From contig JAKMXF010000065.1 of NCBI GenBank assembly GCA_024704765.1, forward strand, positions 1 through 39,478: a stretch of DNA of 39,478 nt. Reading direction: 5' to 3'. The notes under the pieces were generated by a model, which searched no databases, had not been told where the DNA came from, and saw nothing but the letters and a program-made list of their open reading frames with translations. This stretch comes from Oopsacas minuta (taxonomy: Eukaryota > Porifera > Hexactinellida > Lyssacinosida > Leucopsacidae). Shown in pieces: positions 1 to 10,195 of the stretch. Position numbers and translations under genes: made by a program. Within the stretch, counting starts at the first letter, position 1; each line of letters begins with the position of its first letter.

Positions 1-1
1 C

Positions 2-127
2 GGTCAGGCAATTTACAGATACCTTGAAGTCATTCCCAAGGATGAGTACAGAAAGACATTTGAAAATTGGATTAAAAGGCTAAATTCAGTTGTAGCGTAT
101 AAAGGAGACTACTTTGAACATTCATAG
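2..127 (+). pseudogene. mariner transposase, C-terminal fragment
   Basis: The first 126 bases read as the last 41 codons of a mariner transposase and end in TAG. The visible signature is the family's C-terminal block: a tyrosine-rich helix, then FENWIKRLN and the closing GDYFE motif. The catalytic DD34D core would lie upstream, outside the window. A second mariner copy in this window (9756-12069) ends with the same kind of block, KWVKRL followed by GDYFE. It could be the end of an intact gene, since only the tail is visible. I see no 3' terminal inverted repeat between here and the hAT that starts near 188. Confidence 0.8.
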
Positions 128-187
128 CAAAAATTACCAACTTTACACAAGTATCTATAGTTTTAGATGGTATGATAAGTATTTATT

Positions 188-1882
188 GAATGCCCCTGTA
201 ACTCGAATTTAAAGCCTGCTAGACTCCGAGAACACCAGGCGAAGCATCCAGCAGAACAAACGCAAACTCTCGAGGCCATGCAGGCCAGGAGGGCAAGATA
301 TGGCCAAAAAGGTACGTTACCTCGACTTGTTTTGGAGCCAGAGCAGAAACCCCTTGTTCAAGCTTCTTACGAAGTAACATACCAATGCATAAGGGAGAAT
401 GCTTCGCACTCTGCCCCGGAAAACCTGATCAAGCTATGCACTATTCGGATAGTGGAACTGGTCCTGGGAACTGCTGCAGCCAAGAAGATCAAGGAAATGC
501 CTCTGTCTAATCATGTCATCCCAGGACGAGTTGCAGATATGCGCTGCAACATCTTGGAGCAAGTTGTTCAGGAGATTAAGGATAGTCCAATTCGCTTCTG
601 CTTGCAGTTGGATGAATTGACAGATATTGCCAATATAAGTCAATTAGTTGTGTACATCCGGTATATCACAGACGGTGGAATCAAAGACGAGTTCCTATTC
701 TGTGAGGGTCTGCAAACAAGGACCAAGGCTGGAGATGTATTTTGACTCTTAGACGAGTTCTTTCAGAGGCATCAGATCGAGTGGGAGAAGGTAGGGTCGG
801 TCTGCACGGATGTTACCCCAGCCATGATTGGGCATAGGTCTAGTTTGGCAGCTTTGGTAAAGGTAAGAGTACCAGATCTTATAATGAATCACTGTGTTCT
901 CCATCGCTATGCACTAGCAGCAAAGATATTGCCGCCTCATCTCAAAGATGTTCTGTCTGTTTGTGTTCAAGTTGTAAATTTCATCAGGGTCGTCCTTTAA
1001 ACCACAGAATGTTCAAGCTCTTCTGTGAGGAGATGGGAAGTGAGCATGTTGTCCTTTTCTTCCACACGGAAGTACGCTGGCTGTCTCGAGGGAAAATATT
1101 GACCCGTATTGCAGAGCTCCATGTTGAGATTGCTTTATTTCTCCGAGAACATCAGAATAAATTTGCTGAAAGTTTTGAAGATGATGTTTTCATTCTCTCT
1201 CTTTCCTATCTAGCAGACATCTTCAGCCACTTGAATAACCTCAACTTGACTTTGCAGGAGCGGGTGTCAATAGTCTTCTTTGTGCTGAGAAGGCTGAAGC
1301 CTTCAAGATGAAGATCTCACTTTGGAGGCGCCGAGTTCAGGAAGGGAATTTGGAAGCTTTCCTACCTTGGATGAGAGGTTGGGCATAAGACATTAAGTCA
1401 CATGCTCGCAGAAAGCGTTGTTGCTCACCTCTCACGCCTTGAGACTACTATGGGACATTACTTTCCCAAGGATCGCACATTTCTAGAACGGATTCGAACA
1501 GCCCTTCCTTACAGACATGAGCGATGATGGCACCCGAAGGAGGAGCATATCGATCTACAAGTGAACAGGAGTTGTCAAATAAGATTTCGAACTTTACCAC
1601 TTTCTGACTTCTGGTGTGACCAATTGGTAGCATATCCTGGATTAGCGAAGGCAGCATTGGAGAAATTATTCCATTTCTAACGACCTATCTTTGTGAGAAA
1701 GCATTCTCAACTATACTTCAATTAAATCAAAAGCAAGAAACCGCCTTCAAGGTGGCCTGCTCCACGACATGAGGGTTGCTCTGGCCGAAACCAAGCCTGA
1801 ATTTGATAAACTTGTGGCCCAAAAACAACAAAAAAATCACACTGATGTGTATTTATTTAATTACCTCTCTTTCTATATTTAA
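188..1882 (+). pseudogene. hAT transposase (SCAND3/ZBED5-like), broken
   Basis: This is a cut-and-paste transposase of the hAT superfamily that once acted on its own terminal repeats. The visible order is as follows. A remnant BED zinc finger spans about 188-245 (LKPARLREHQAKHP). A hAT core runs from 278, with LDELTDIANISQLVVYIRY corresponding to the family's LDESTDVSxxAQLxVFVRY block. Then come VCTDVTPAMIGHRSS and the cysteine/histidine segment NHCVLHRYALAAKILP. RWLSRGKILTRI lies in 961-1311. The C-terminal dimerisation segment (YLCEKAFSTILQLNQK) is near 1680-1740. Breaks are a TGA at 743-745, a frameshift near 980, and several frameshifts or stops after 1311. No active protein can be made from it. 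Confidence 0.85.
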
Positions 1883-1905
1883 TTTTGAGTAGGTATGTTC
1901 GCGAT

Positions 1906-2311
1906 CAGGCTTGGACCGGGTCACGAATAAACCGCCCCGGGTCAACTGGTTCTCTATTTTCAATAAATTTCTTGGTCTGCACCGGGTCACTGATTTGACT
2001 TGATCCGGTTTATATCTTTATGGATAATCAAATTATATCGGTTTGTAAATCATAAAGATTCAGACAATATTAGTTAGACGTTTCATTTTCATGAATCATT
2101 AGATTTTTACTAAACTTGTTTGGTATCATTACTACTGTATGCTTATATACATATATGCTCTTATGTACGTATATAGATATGTAACATAGAAATTTAATGT
2201 TTTGACAACCAGGTCAAATAACGAAACCGGGTCACCGGGGCAGCAATTTCAACCTGGTCTACCGGGTCAGAGAACACCAGGTCAGGAAATTATGATCCCG
2301 GTCCAAGCCTG
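1906..2311. mobile_element. 406-bp hAT-type MITE with near-perfect TSD
   Basis: This non-coding element is bounded by the 15-bp inverted repeats CAGGCTTGGACCGGG and CCCGGTCCAAGCCTG. It is flanked by 8-bp target duplications, TTCGCGAT (1898-1905) and TTCGTGAT (2312-2319), which differ at one base. The CAG start and 8-bp TSD place it with hAT elements. It carries at least five copies of an internal CCGGGTCA-like motif near both ends, plausibly subterminal transposase-binding sites. The uninterrupted target site survives in the related repeat at 28565-28789, so the boundaries are directly supported. It has no ORF and would need a transposase supplied from elsewhere. Confidence 0.9.
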
Positions 2312-2534
2312 TTCGTGATATCTAAGGTTACATTTTCTTTCTGATTGAGTTGGATTTTTAATGGAGTAATCTAAGTAAATACAATCAATTATGAAACAAT
2401 GCATTACTTGTCTTATTTCATCCTTGTTACAGTTACAGTTACAGAGGGGCACTGTAATACTTGATGTAAGGGGTGCTGAATTGCTAAGACTGACTACAGC
2501 GGGTGCTAAGGTATGAAAAGGTTAAGAAACGTTG

Positions 2535-2795
2535 TTCTAAACCTATTATGTAAACCATTAGTTTGTAGCTCGATATCGTGAATACAGTCTGTCCAAGAAT
2601 TATTGCAACCCCATGCCATTTATAGTCAAACCACAATTTACTGAATACGCAGCTAGCTATATCCTCGAAACATTCGAATTACAAAAACTTACAAATTACT
2701 CTCTATTCCGTTAAAATTTCTTTAAATTACAATATTATTGTTTTCAGTCACTTAGTAAATAATTTGACGTCGCTGTTTTAATAGACATTTGTTGC
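2535..2795. other. AT-rich gap, nothing recognised
   Basis: This is the 8-bp hAT target followed by unremarkable AT-rich sequence. I see no ORF, repeat or RNA gene. Confidence 0.5.
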
Positions 2796-3325
2796 CTATC
2801 TGTCTACAAATACACTTTCTATTGGCAACATAAAAGTTTTTTGGCACCTATTTTGTTTTGAGGCTAGTAATTCAAATTTACGCAGAACATCATTTAATAA
2901 ATCATGGCACTTTTTCAAAAAATTTGAACTTTGTGCAAAAAAATTAAAAATCCCGATTTGCAAAAAATCTAGAGGTTGCCGAAAAAATACAAAGTTCGGA
3001 TTCGGATTCAGCGCCCCAAAAATAGGTAAAATAATTGTTGGTAGAAATACAACAAAATCTTTGTTGAGCAGTGTTATCGATGTTTGGATATTCATGAAAT
3101 TGTGATGAGGAAGTATAGGGAAATTGGGAAGAAATGATTCTAGGATCACGGAGATCGGAACTTGAGCGATAAATTTAATGTGATGTAGATTAGATCGATG
3201 AAAAAATTGATAGAATTTCATCATCACAATTTTGTCTACTGGACTTTTTGATGAAACAAGAGAAGAAGCAAATTCATCATAACTAGTTTCAAGTAATTGA
3301 GAATTGTCAATTATTTGAGAAGAAT
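2796..3325 (-). pseudogene. unrecognised ORF, downstream half of a minus-strand cluster
   Basis: An ORF of 143 codons from ATG runs 3227-2796. The same frame stays open upstream to about 3340 and encodes a Ser/Asn-rich stretch (NSSQIIDNSQLLETSYDEF). The product is rich in Phe, Asn and Pro and has no catalytic motif or zinc pair that I recognise. It follows directly, in another frame, the 3326-3520 and 3517-3765 segments. The three could be one decayed gene with frameshifts or a gene with tiny introns. I do not assign a function. It may be a chance ORF in AT-rich DNA. Confidence 0.25.
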
Positions 3326-3765
3326 TTATAAGTATGGTGGGAGATAAGTAGGTGAACTATTAATTATAATATGTGAAGATAGTGCTAGGCTTGGACCTGG
3401 ATTCGTTTTCTGGGTTAAGAGATGTGAACCAAATTGACTGGAATAATGTTCTGATCCGAATTGATTAGAATGAGATCCTGAATGAACTTTATCTTTAGAA
3501 GAATCAGATTCATCCATCAATAAATTTCATTACTATTGAATTCATGTTTTTCACAATTGGGATTCATTTGCATTATTTCCAAGTACTTGAAAGCTTTAGC
3601 AAGGCCGAAATGTCCTACTTGTAAAATGTAACTCTTTTCATGAACTTCACGACTGTGGATCATTAATTGCGCAACCCTATCGGTACCTGCAAGCTTGTTA
3701 ACAAAATTAAGGGGAGCACAAGCCTTTCGAAAGTCAGTAAGCGTAGCAGAATATGCAATATCCAT
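3326..3765 (-). pseudogene. unrecognised ORF pair, start of a minus-strand cluster
   Basis: An ATG at 3765 opens an 82-codon ORF (to 3517) with balanced, globular-looking composition (DFRKACAPLNFVNKLAGTDR). A second frame (3520-3326) continues for 64 codons with a Ser/His/Gly-rich low-complexity segment (SGSHSNQFGSEHYSSQFGSH). The two frames overlap by a few bases, as expected of one gene broken by a single frameshift. The ATG lies immediately beside the edge of a repeat (3767-4140) that recurs inverted at 27805-28177. That suggests the ORF belongs to, or is driven from, a repeated element. No family is recognised. Confidence 0.35.
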
Positions 3766-3766
3766 T

Positions 3767-4140
3767 CGATTTAAGTGATGAATATTAATTAGATAATTAA
3801 TTCTGCCATTTATACTATTGTCAAGTTATCATTGTAGCTACACGAGTTTCGATAGATATTTATTCTTTACTCTATCCGATAAAACAAGGATATATCTATC
3901 ATACGTGAATATATGAATTTTAATCGTCATTGAGAGAAGAACTATGCATGAAATTATTATAGTTATGATATTTATTGGCTACGTCCAAATGGGGGGTAGT
4001 GAATTGTTTACACTTTCAATTAAAAACAATTTCATTTCTAATTGCTCAAGATTCAATGGCTTCAACCATATAGATTCCCAATAATTAATTAGTATAATTG
4101 AGAAGCAATGTAAATACTGCAATCTATTAGATCGTATATT
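3767..4140 (+). repeat. dispersed repeat, inverted copy at 27805-28177
   Basis: This segment aligns by eye with the reverse complement of 27805-28177. Shared blocks include TTAAGTGATGAATA, CAAGTTATCATTGTAGCTAC, ATGATATTTATTGGCTA and ATAATTGAGAAGCAAT, all in the same order. Similarity stops near 3766 on the left, exactly where the minus-strand ORF begins, and near 4138 on the right. I see no terminal inverted repeats and no coding capacity, so the class is unknown. Confidence 0.65.
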
Positions 4141-4977
4141 GTAGTGCCCCGCAAACTGGCTTTATCAGGCCACATACAGCCTGAAAGGAGCTTTTATGCG
4201 GCCTGTACCCCTCTATAATTTTTTACCCTAAACAATCAATCTACAGTAGAGGTCAATTGGTGTATTTTAGATTTTCGAATTATTGATCCCCCATTATATG
4301 ATATTATGTATCTCCGACATTCTATAATGTTTACAAAATGATTTGCATCCAATACGTATTGAAGGAATCAGCTAAAAATCGTACAGCAGAACTCAGATAA
4401 GACGTCCACTTGGTTAAGACGCACTATTTTCTGTTTCATTGGTGGTGAGTCTTATCCGAGTTTTACTGTACAGATCTGCAAATGGGTCACATGAAGTGAT
4501 CCATGACTCATTGACCCATTGACCTATGGGTCATAACTCATTTATTCTTTTCTGACCCATAAGGTGTATCATTATTAAGAGCAACTGCAAAGGGTATCCA
4601 TTTATTTCGTAACTCTTAGAATATTTGAAAAAATGGCTATTTTAAAGTAAAATAACGTCACAAATTGTCACATAACTCACGCTGGAATATTCGGATTTGT
4701 AAAATTACAGTGTAGGAATGATAACAATATATATGAGTATGTTTCCATATAATAAACTCAATGAAACAAATATGGCTAAAAATGACCAAAGTTCGCGGCA
4801 AGACTCGTTAGTATTCTTCTATTCCATATCTCTCGGTCAGAATAACGGTACAAAAGATGTGTCCTTGCAGAAGGACACATTCTTTCCTAATATGTAGTGT
4901 TTAATCGCAGGCCGACAATAAGGCAAGTGTGAAGAACGTTATCTGCGTTTCTAATTCAAATGAATGTCTAAAATGTG
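4141..4977. other. intergenic, one small MITE only
   Basis: Apart from the MITE at 4384-4468 I see no gene. Around 4500-4560 the motif TGACCCAT and its complement recur several times over about 70 bases, a minor degenerate repeat. Confidence 0.5.
4384..4468. mobile_element. 85-bp MITE, pogo/Tigger-like ends, TA TSD
   Basis: The inverted ends are CAGCAGAACTCAGATAAGAC and, on the opposite strand, CAGTAAAACTCGGATAAGAC, flanked by TA at 4382-4383 and 4469-4470. A longer copy of the same family lies at 37345-37530. The CAGTAGAACT start and TA duplication resemble pogo/Tigger elements; this assignment is inference from the ends only. Confidence 0.75.
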
Positions 4978-5223
4978 TCATTGGTGTGTCAACAATTCAG
5001 GATAAATTTGTAGTAACATACTCAAGAACATATACATATAATCGCGTAGTCCAATATTCGTATCTGTCAGTAAAATAAGCTCAGCAACTGGGCGTTTAAT
5101 GTTCCATGACACTAGTCTTCGATGCATTAGGACACTGTAGCTCTCTAAAATTCTATCTAACTGATCGAAGATTGCTTTTGATTTGAGGGAATTTCGCACT
5201 GTCTGTCTCAAGATGTGAACCAA
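4978..5223 (-). CDS. unrecognised ORF, possible terminal exon
   Basis: An 81-codon open frame has good amino-acid composition, amphipathic stretches (DQLDRILESYSVLMHRRL) and a Met/Leu-rich C-terminus ending in TGA. It has no in-frame ATG at its 5' end. The first codon is TTG directly after CCATAG, which could be a splice acceptor (AG followed by TTGGTTCAC), so it may be the last exon of a spliced gene. I do not recognise the family. No partner exon is evident, and the 57-bp repeat array begins about 20 bases upstream. A chance ORF remains possible. Confidence 0.3.
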   Translation of the reverse strand: MVHILRQTVRNSLKSKAIFDQLDRILESYSVLMHRRLVSWNIKRPVAELILLTDTNIGLRDYMYMFLSMLLQIYPELLTHQ

Positions 5224-5245
5224 CTATGGATCCACAAAATTCATT

Positions 5246-5556
5246 TCAATTTCAAATTCCGCACCTTAGATCTTATGAAACTGAAATGGACAAATTATTT
5301 ACTCAATTTCAATTTTCGCAACATAGAAAATGTGATATAACACTGTACAAACTGTTGTCACTAACTGTAAATTTCGCTACATAAGAATTTTGATAGAGAA
5401 CTATACAAATCATTTTGAATAACTTTCAAATCGCAAAATAGAACTTTTGATGCTGTACTAGACAAATGTTTCTAAATCAATTTCAATTTTCTGCACCATA
5501 GAAATTATGATGCTGAAATATAAAATTGTTTCCTCAATTTCAAATTTCGCAAATAG
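5246..5556. repeat. 57-59 bp minisatellite, about 5.5 diverged units
   Basis: Units start near 5246, 5303, 5362, 5419, 5477 and 5534. Each opens with TCAATTTCAAATTYCGCA or a close variant, followed by CATAGAAATTATGATGCTG-like sequence and a CAAATTGTTTC-like end. Spacing stays at 57-59 bp although individual units are strongly diverged, so this is an old tandem array. Confidence 0.8.
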
Positions 5557-6009
5557 ATTTATACCTTTTCTCTAATGATTTAGATATTACTATCTTTGAT
5601 ATCCTGTTTTACTTTTTGGACGACCCTGCACCATTTTTGTCTTCAAGGCTCTCATTTCGTTTATATTAGCCCACCAGCGTCTAATGGTCTAATAACTTTT
5701 CCAAAGATTTGAGCTACAGTCATTGGGAAAAACCTTCAGATAACATGAAAAGAGCTTGGTTTCTAATCTCAAATTTTGCTAACCGGACATCCATACCTTG
5801 TTAGATTGTTGTTAGCGATATAGAAAATATACTGTCAGGGCGTTTAATAAATCTTGCGGGTCATGATACATCTTAGGAATTAGTCAAGTAATATATCTAA
5901 CTTTCATATATTGTAAGCCCATATAGTCAAACTCCATATCCTGAAAGTTTCAAGCTTATTCCATATCAAATTATGAATTTTTGAGATAGTACGTGTAGTC
6001 AATTTATAT
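5557..6009. other. intergenic, nothing recognised
   Basis: AT-rich sequence without ORF or repeat. The last 8 bases (ATTTATAT, 6002-6009) are the left target duplication of the hAT element that follows. Confidence 0.5.
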
Positions 6010-6320
6010 CAGGGATCGGAAACTTTATTTGAGTGCGGGCCATATAAACTCTTTTCATAGATGTGCTGGCCACTAGATGACTATTTTTTGATGTAGATAT
6101 ATGGTGAATGTCCACTAATTCTACTAAAATCCTTGAAAGAATTGATGTATCTATTTTAGCAGAAAATATTTATTGTTTCCTGTTAGAACAAATTTCATAG
6201 CTATAATTAACACAGCTAACTAACATCTATAACTCACCATTAACTAAATACAGTATCTGATTACATTTAATGTGAGAATTGAGAATTCTTGCACTCCGAC
6301 ACTGCCTTTGAAATTTCAAT

Positions 6321-8060
6321 CTAAAAATTGGTAGTAGGTAATCGTAGGATTGCATCCAAATGGTCATCAGTTAGCCTGTTGCGCGAGTTGCTCTTAGCAA
6401 CCTTCATCCTAGAAAACAATTGCTCACATGTATATGTGCTACCAAAAAGTGAAGCAATTTGTCTAGCATGCGATAATAATTGAGGAAACTGTTGAACGGG
6501 GAGATGTTTCTGATAAAACTCAAGTACTTCCACTTCTGACAATTTTGATTTGAGGATGGATTTTGTCTGCAATTCGATTAGCTCCATTTGAAGATGAGCT
6601 TCCACGTCGTTGACATTCGCAAGGAGCAGAGTGCCAAACAATGTGGGTGCATTTTTAAGGGCGCGAATGTCTGAAAACCGCCTAGAAAATTCCCCTTGCA
6701 AATCAAAAAGAAAACGTATGTATTATTTTCAACTCAATAGGGTGGTTGTCAGCTAGTTTTGTGAAGTGAGTAATATTTGCATTTTGCAATTGCGACAGCC
6801 AAAGATTCAACTTCAGATCAAATGCACAAATATGATCAAACAACACATTAATGAGTTGATTTTTACCTTGCAACTGAGTGTTCAACTTGTTTAGGTGACC
6901 ACTAATATCCACGAGAAATGCAAGATCACAATTCCAGGTTTCATCGTTCAATTCTGGAAATTCTTTTCCATTGTCTGTCCTAAAAATTTGAATTTCTTCT
7001 GTATGCTGTAAAAGCGCTCAAGCATATCCCCTACTCAACCAGCGAATGTAAGAATAATACAACACATCCCCATACCATGCATCCATTTCAGCTAAAAATG
7101 TCTTAAAGTGACAATGTTTGAGGTCTCTTGATCGAATATAATAAGCTATATTAACCACTACTTTCATGACATCTTGGAGGCTGACAGATTTTTGCACAAA
7201 GTGCTTCTTGGTGAATAATGCAATGAGTTTTCACTAGCTTTTGAGTGAAACCAAATTCTGGAATTTATTTTCTATAAGTGACACCACTCCTCGCTTTTCG
7301 CCAACCATGGCCGGCGCCCATCAGTAGTTAATCCTGTAAGATTCACCAATGACAAGTTATAATCACGAAGAGCTCGATGTACAGCTTCCAGCAAATCAGC
7401 CCCAGTCGTAGTGTCTTTCATGGGGATAAGACTAGCAAACTCCTCTGTTACATCAAAATTCTGACTAACACCTCTTACAAAGATGGTAAGTTGGGCTGTG
7501 TCAGACACGTCCGTACTTTCATCCATTGCAAAAGGATAATACTGAAAATGACTCGCTTGTTCTTTAAGATACCCCTTGACATTACTAGAAATTTCCTCCT
7601 TTCGCCGCGTATCCGTTCGTGCTGACATACTAATGGCAGAAATAGTGCCCTTTTCTCAGGACAGAGAATTTCAATTGTTGTCTCAATATATTCTTTAATG
7701 AAATCACCGTCCAAAAATTGTTTCGGCTTTTTGCTAGAAGTGCACTGATAGCGATGCTAGCACGAGTGATGCTCATCTGCTTTGTAGTCAATTTTATTAA
7801 ACTCATCTGCTATTCAGTTAATGACATTTCCAGTGTTGATATTTTGTCTAAGCGCATAAGACCTGTATACCTTGAATATTCAGTATGTTCTGTCTCGTAA
7901 TGCCGCTTTATATTGTATTCCTTGTTTGATGCCAAAATTTGGTTGCAGACTAAACACAAGGGGTTATTTTTGAATTCAATAAAGAAGTATAGTTCTGTTC
8001 ATTTTTCTTTGAATACGCGATTTTCAGAGTCAATTTTTATTTCTTGCTACTACTACAAAT
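6321..8060 (-). pseudogene. hAT transposase (GTF2IRD2-like), broken
   Basis: Reading from 8060 downward, it begins with a BED-type zinc finger. The segment has ENRVFKEKW, a CLVCNQ cysteine pair, then HYETEHTEYS, between about 8040 and 7880. The hAT core follows near 7628, with FAMDESTDVSDTAQLTIFVRG carrying the conserved DEST(D) acidic motif. TGADLLEAVHRAL, NLTGLTTDGRRP, DLAFLVDISGHLNKLN and LQGKNQLI come next. The C-terminal dimerisation segment is at 6321-6701 (ASLFGSTYTCEQLFSRMKVAKS, RNRLTDDHLDAILR). Frameshifts near 7620, between 6960 and 7270, and near 6710 break it. This domain order matches the GTF2IRD2/ZBED5 group of domesticated hATs, but nothing here suggests domestication. Confidence 0.88.
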
Positions 8061-8177
8061 GAACATGATGGCAGGATAATGATGGAGTTTAATCGTTTGG
8101 TTATCTGATGAAAAATACTGTATAACAAATATAAAGAGTAGGTATTGAAAAGGAATATTTTTGAGTTTGAAAATTTA

Positions 8178-9488
8178 CAGGGTGACAAATAAGTTCTGTC
8201 CCATTGAAAATTTATTATAACTAAGCTATGAACTAAGATATTGACTTGAAATTATGCTATAACTTAGCAAACTAAATATAGATTCATAATATATTCAATT
8301 GTTCGATATAGCCCCCTTTCTTTTTGATGACAGCTCTTAGCCGCTTGGGGACGGACTCGACAGCGGCACGCAACTTTTCCTGCGGGATTTTTGCCCATTC
8401 TCGGGATAAAGACGTTTTTAGAGACTTGATACTCTTATGGGAAGTAGTGCACGCATTTGTCTCCAATATCGACCACAACGAGAAGTCCATCGGGTTGAGA
8501 TCTGGGCTGGAAGGAGGCCATTCCTCCTTGGAGATGAAGTCTGGGATATTGTTTCGTAACCACTGTTGGTTGACTTTCGCTGTGTGGGCTGGCGCACCGT
8601 CTTGCTGGAACGAAAATGGACGATTATTGAACATGGTCTTACCAAGGCCTCTCACTATTGGGTCTAAAACGAGCTCCTGATATTTAACAGCGTTTATTTT
8701 TACGCCCGGTGGGATGAAAACCAGTGGGGTACGGCCTTTTGCGGACACCCCCGCCCAAACCATCACTGACTGAGGATGCTGAACTCTTTGGACGCATCGA
8801 TACTCTTGTGGTATGGAAGATGGAGAAGAGACAATACTCGATCGTTTTGACGATTGTACGCCTGCTCGACTGTGAATAATTTCTCATCCGAGAATAAAAT
8901 TTCATCAAGGCCAAAACTTGCGAGCCGGGCGAGTAAGGTCTTGCTCCTGGCTAGTCTCTTTTCTTTAATCTGTGGCGAAATAAAGTGAACCTTCCTCTTT
9001 TTGTAAGGAAATAGGCCCATATCGCTCTTCACAATTGTTCGGAACGATTCTCTTGATATTTTGAGTTCTAGCGCCATTTTTGGCATCGAACGTTGCGGAT
9101 TTCGCTGAATCCGACTACGGATAACCTTTCTCTTCTGGGTAGTGGTCGCAGATGTTGGACGTCCACTTCTCTGCCTGTCTAAGGTACTACCAGTGTCCTT
9201 ATATGTTTTAATACTACGATATATCAATTTCCTGCGCGACATGGGGAAATTGAGAATCTTCAATATTTCGCTTTGGCTTTTCCCTTGCAAATATAATTTA
9301 ACAATAGCCACCCTATTCTTCTCCATTTTGCCTAGAATCTTTTAGCTTGTTCAGAATGTACAGATTACCATTGAATACTTTAAATATATATATTGTTACT
9401 TATCTTACACTATAACTGTTTAATCTGGTTCTTTAATAAGGAACTACACTACATCAAACATATGGGACAGAACTTATTTGTCACCCTG
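8178..9488 (-). mobile_element. Tc1/mariner DD37D element, intact ends (copy 1)
   Basis: Identical 27-bp inverted repeats begin CAGGGTGACAAATAAGTTCT at both ends. TA duplications lie at 8176-8177 and 9489-9490. The element is 1311 bp long and its transposase is on the minus strand. It inserted into the hAT at 6010-9646. A second, 5'-truncated copy is at 14129-17330. Perfect terminal repeats suggest a relatively young insertion, although the gene carries a frameshift. Confidence 0.95.
8284..9326 (-). pseudogene. Tc1-like DD37D (maT-type) transposase, one frameshift
   Basis: The start at 9326 (MEKNRVAIVKLYLQGKSQ) opens a helix-turn-helix DNA-binding region. A second basic segment follows (RQRSGRPTSATTTQKRKV). 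Catalytic blocks in order are LFSDEKLFTVEQ (first D), VMVWAGVSAKG, FQQDGAPAHTAKV (second D) and SPDLNPMDFSLWS. In the last block the third acidic residue is Asp, 37 residues after the second, which gives a DD37D triad as in the maT family. The C-terminal end is KRLRAVIKKKGGYIEQL. One frameshift, near 8800-8850 between the first D block and VMVWA, splits the gene. Otherwise it is almost complete at about 340 codons. Confidence 0.92.
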
Positions 9489-10195
9489 TATGACAGTGAT
9501 GAGCAGATTTCTAATGCAACCAATGAATATATATGTAAGTAGAATATTAGGATTATATATTAAGGTTGTAGCCCATTCTTCGGCGGGCCATGACATTGTT
9601 TTGGCGGGCAGCATTTGGCCCGCGGGCCGCCAGTTTCCCACCCCTGATTTATATCCACTGTTGAATTTATGGTTTCAAAGGATGATAATTTCAACCTCAA
9701 ATGGCGCGCTAACATAGCATTTCTCACAATACTCAAGATCCAGCCCATATAAAACTTGAACGAGTTACATGAGATTCTGTGCGTGGGTTGCAATTTCAGG
9801 TATACTGTAAAGCGGTTTGCTGCCCCTTATAGATCTGGTGATGCTGATCTCACAGATTTGCCTCCATCTGGAAGACCGGTATCCGTCACCACTTCAGAGA
9901 ATATCGCACTCATTGAAAGTATGGTCATGGAAGACCAGGGCATTACTGTTAATGAGTTAGAACAAGGTATGGAGATTTCATCGGAGCTATTCATACAATT
10001 CTGAGAACTGAGCTTGGTTACCGATCGATTTGTGCGAAATGGGTCCTGCATAAGCTTAGTGAGAATCAAAGGTTAGCACGACTGAATATTGGCCAGAAAC
10101 TCTTGGAAGCTTATGAGAACTGCGATTGTACCGCCTAACAGAGATTATTACTGTTACGAGACGAGGGTATACTATCCAACACCATATAGCAAGTA

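Larger units (their letters stand above)
188..2534 (+). mobile_element. hAT element, Buster/SCAND3-like, 5' end lost
   Basis: This hAT remnant has its transposase on the plus strand and a preserved 3' terminus. Read inward on the minus strand, that terminus begins CAACGTTTCTTAACCTTTTC, a Buster/Charlie-like inverted repeat. The 8 bases after it (TTCTAAAC, 2535-2542) fit the nnCTAnnn preference of Buster elements. A second copy of the same 3' end sits at 28565-28789, ending GAAACGCTG and followed by ATCTAAGG. The 5' inverted repeat is missing; the sequence runs into the mariner tail at 127. A 406-bp MITE (1906-2311) interrupts the 3' untranslated part. Confidence 0.75.
6010..9646 (-). mobile_element. 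hAT element, GTF2IRD2/ZBED-like, complete ends and TSD
   Basis: The left end reads CAGGGATCGGAAACTTTAT. The right end, on the opposite strand, reads CAGGGGTGGGAAACTGGCGG; both then run into GCGGGCC. Perfect 8-bp duplications, ATTTATAT, flank it at 6002-6009 and 9647-9654. The coding strand is minus. A Tc1-like element (8178-9488) sits upstream of the transposase start, inside the hAT, so the hAT was itself about 2.3 kb long. A 3'-end fragment of a second copy lies at 18586-18845. Confidence 0.93.

Noticed and set aside
8324-8680. Plus-strand 118-codon ORF
   Set aside because: It is the antisense shadow of the Tc1-like transposase; the minus strand carries the QDGAPAHT and SPDLNP motifs.
6010-9646. 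Domesticated GTF2IRD2-like host gene
   Set aside because: The reading frame is broken several times and the copy still has its own terminal repeats and TSD, so it is a dead transposon.
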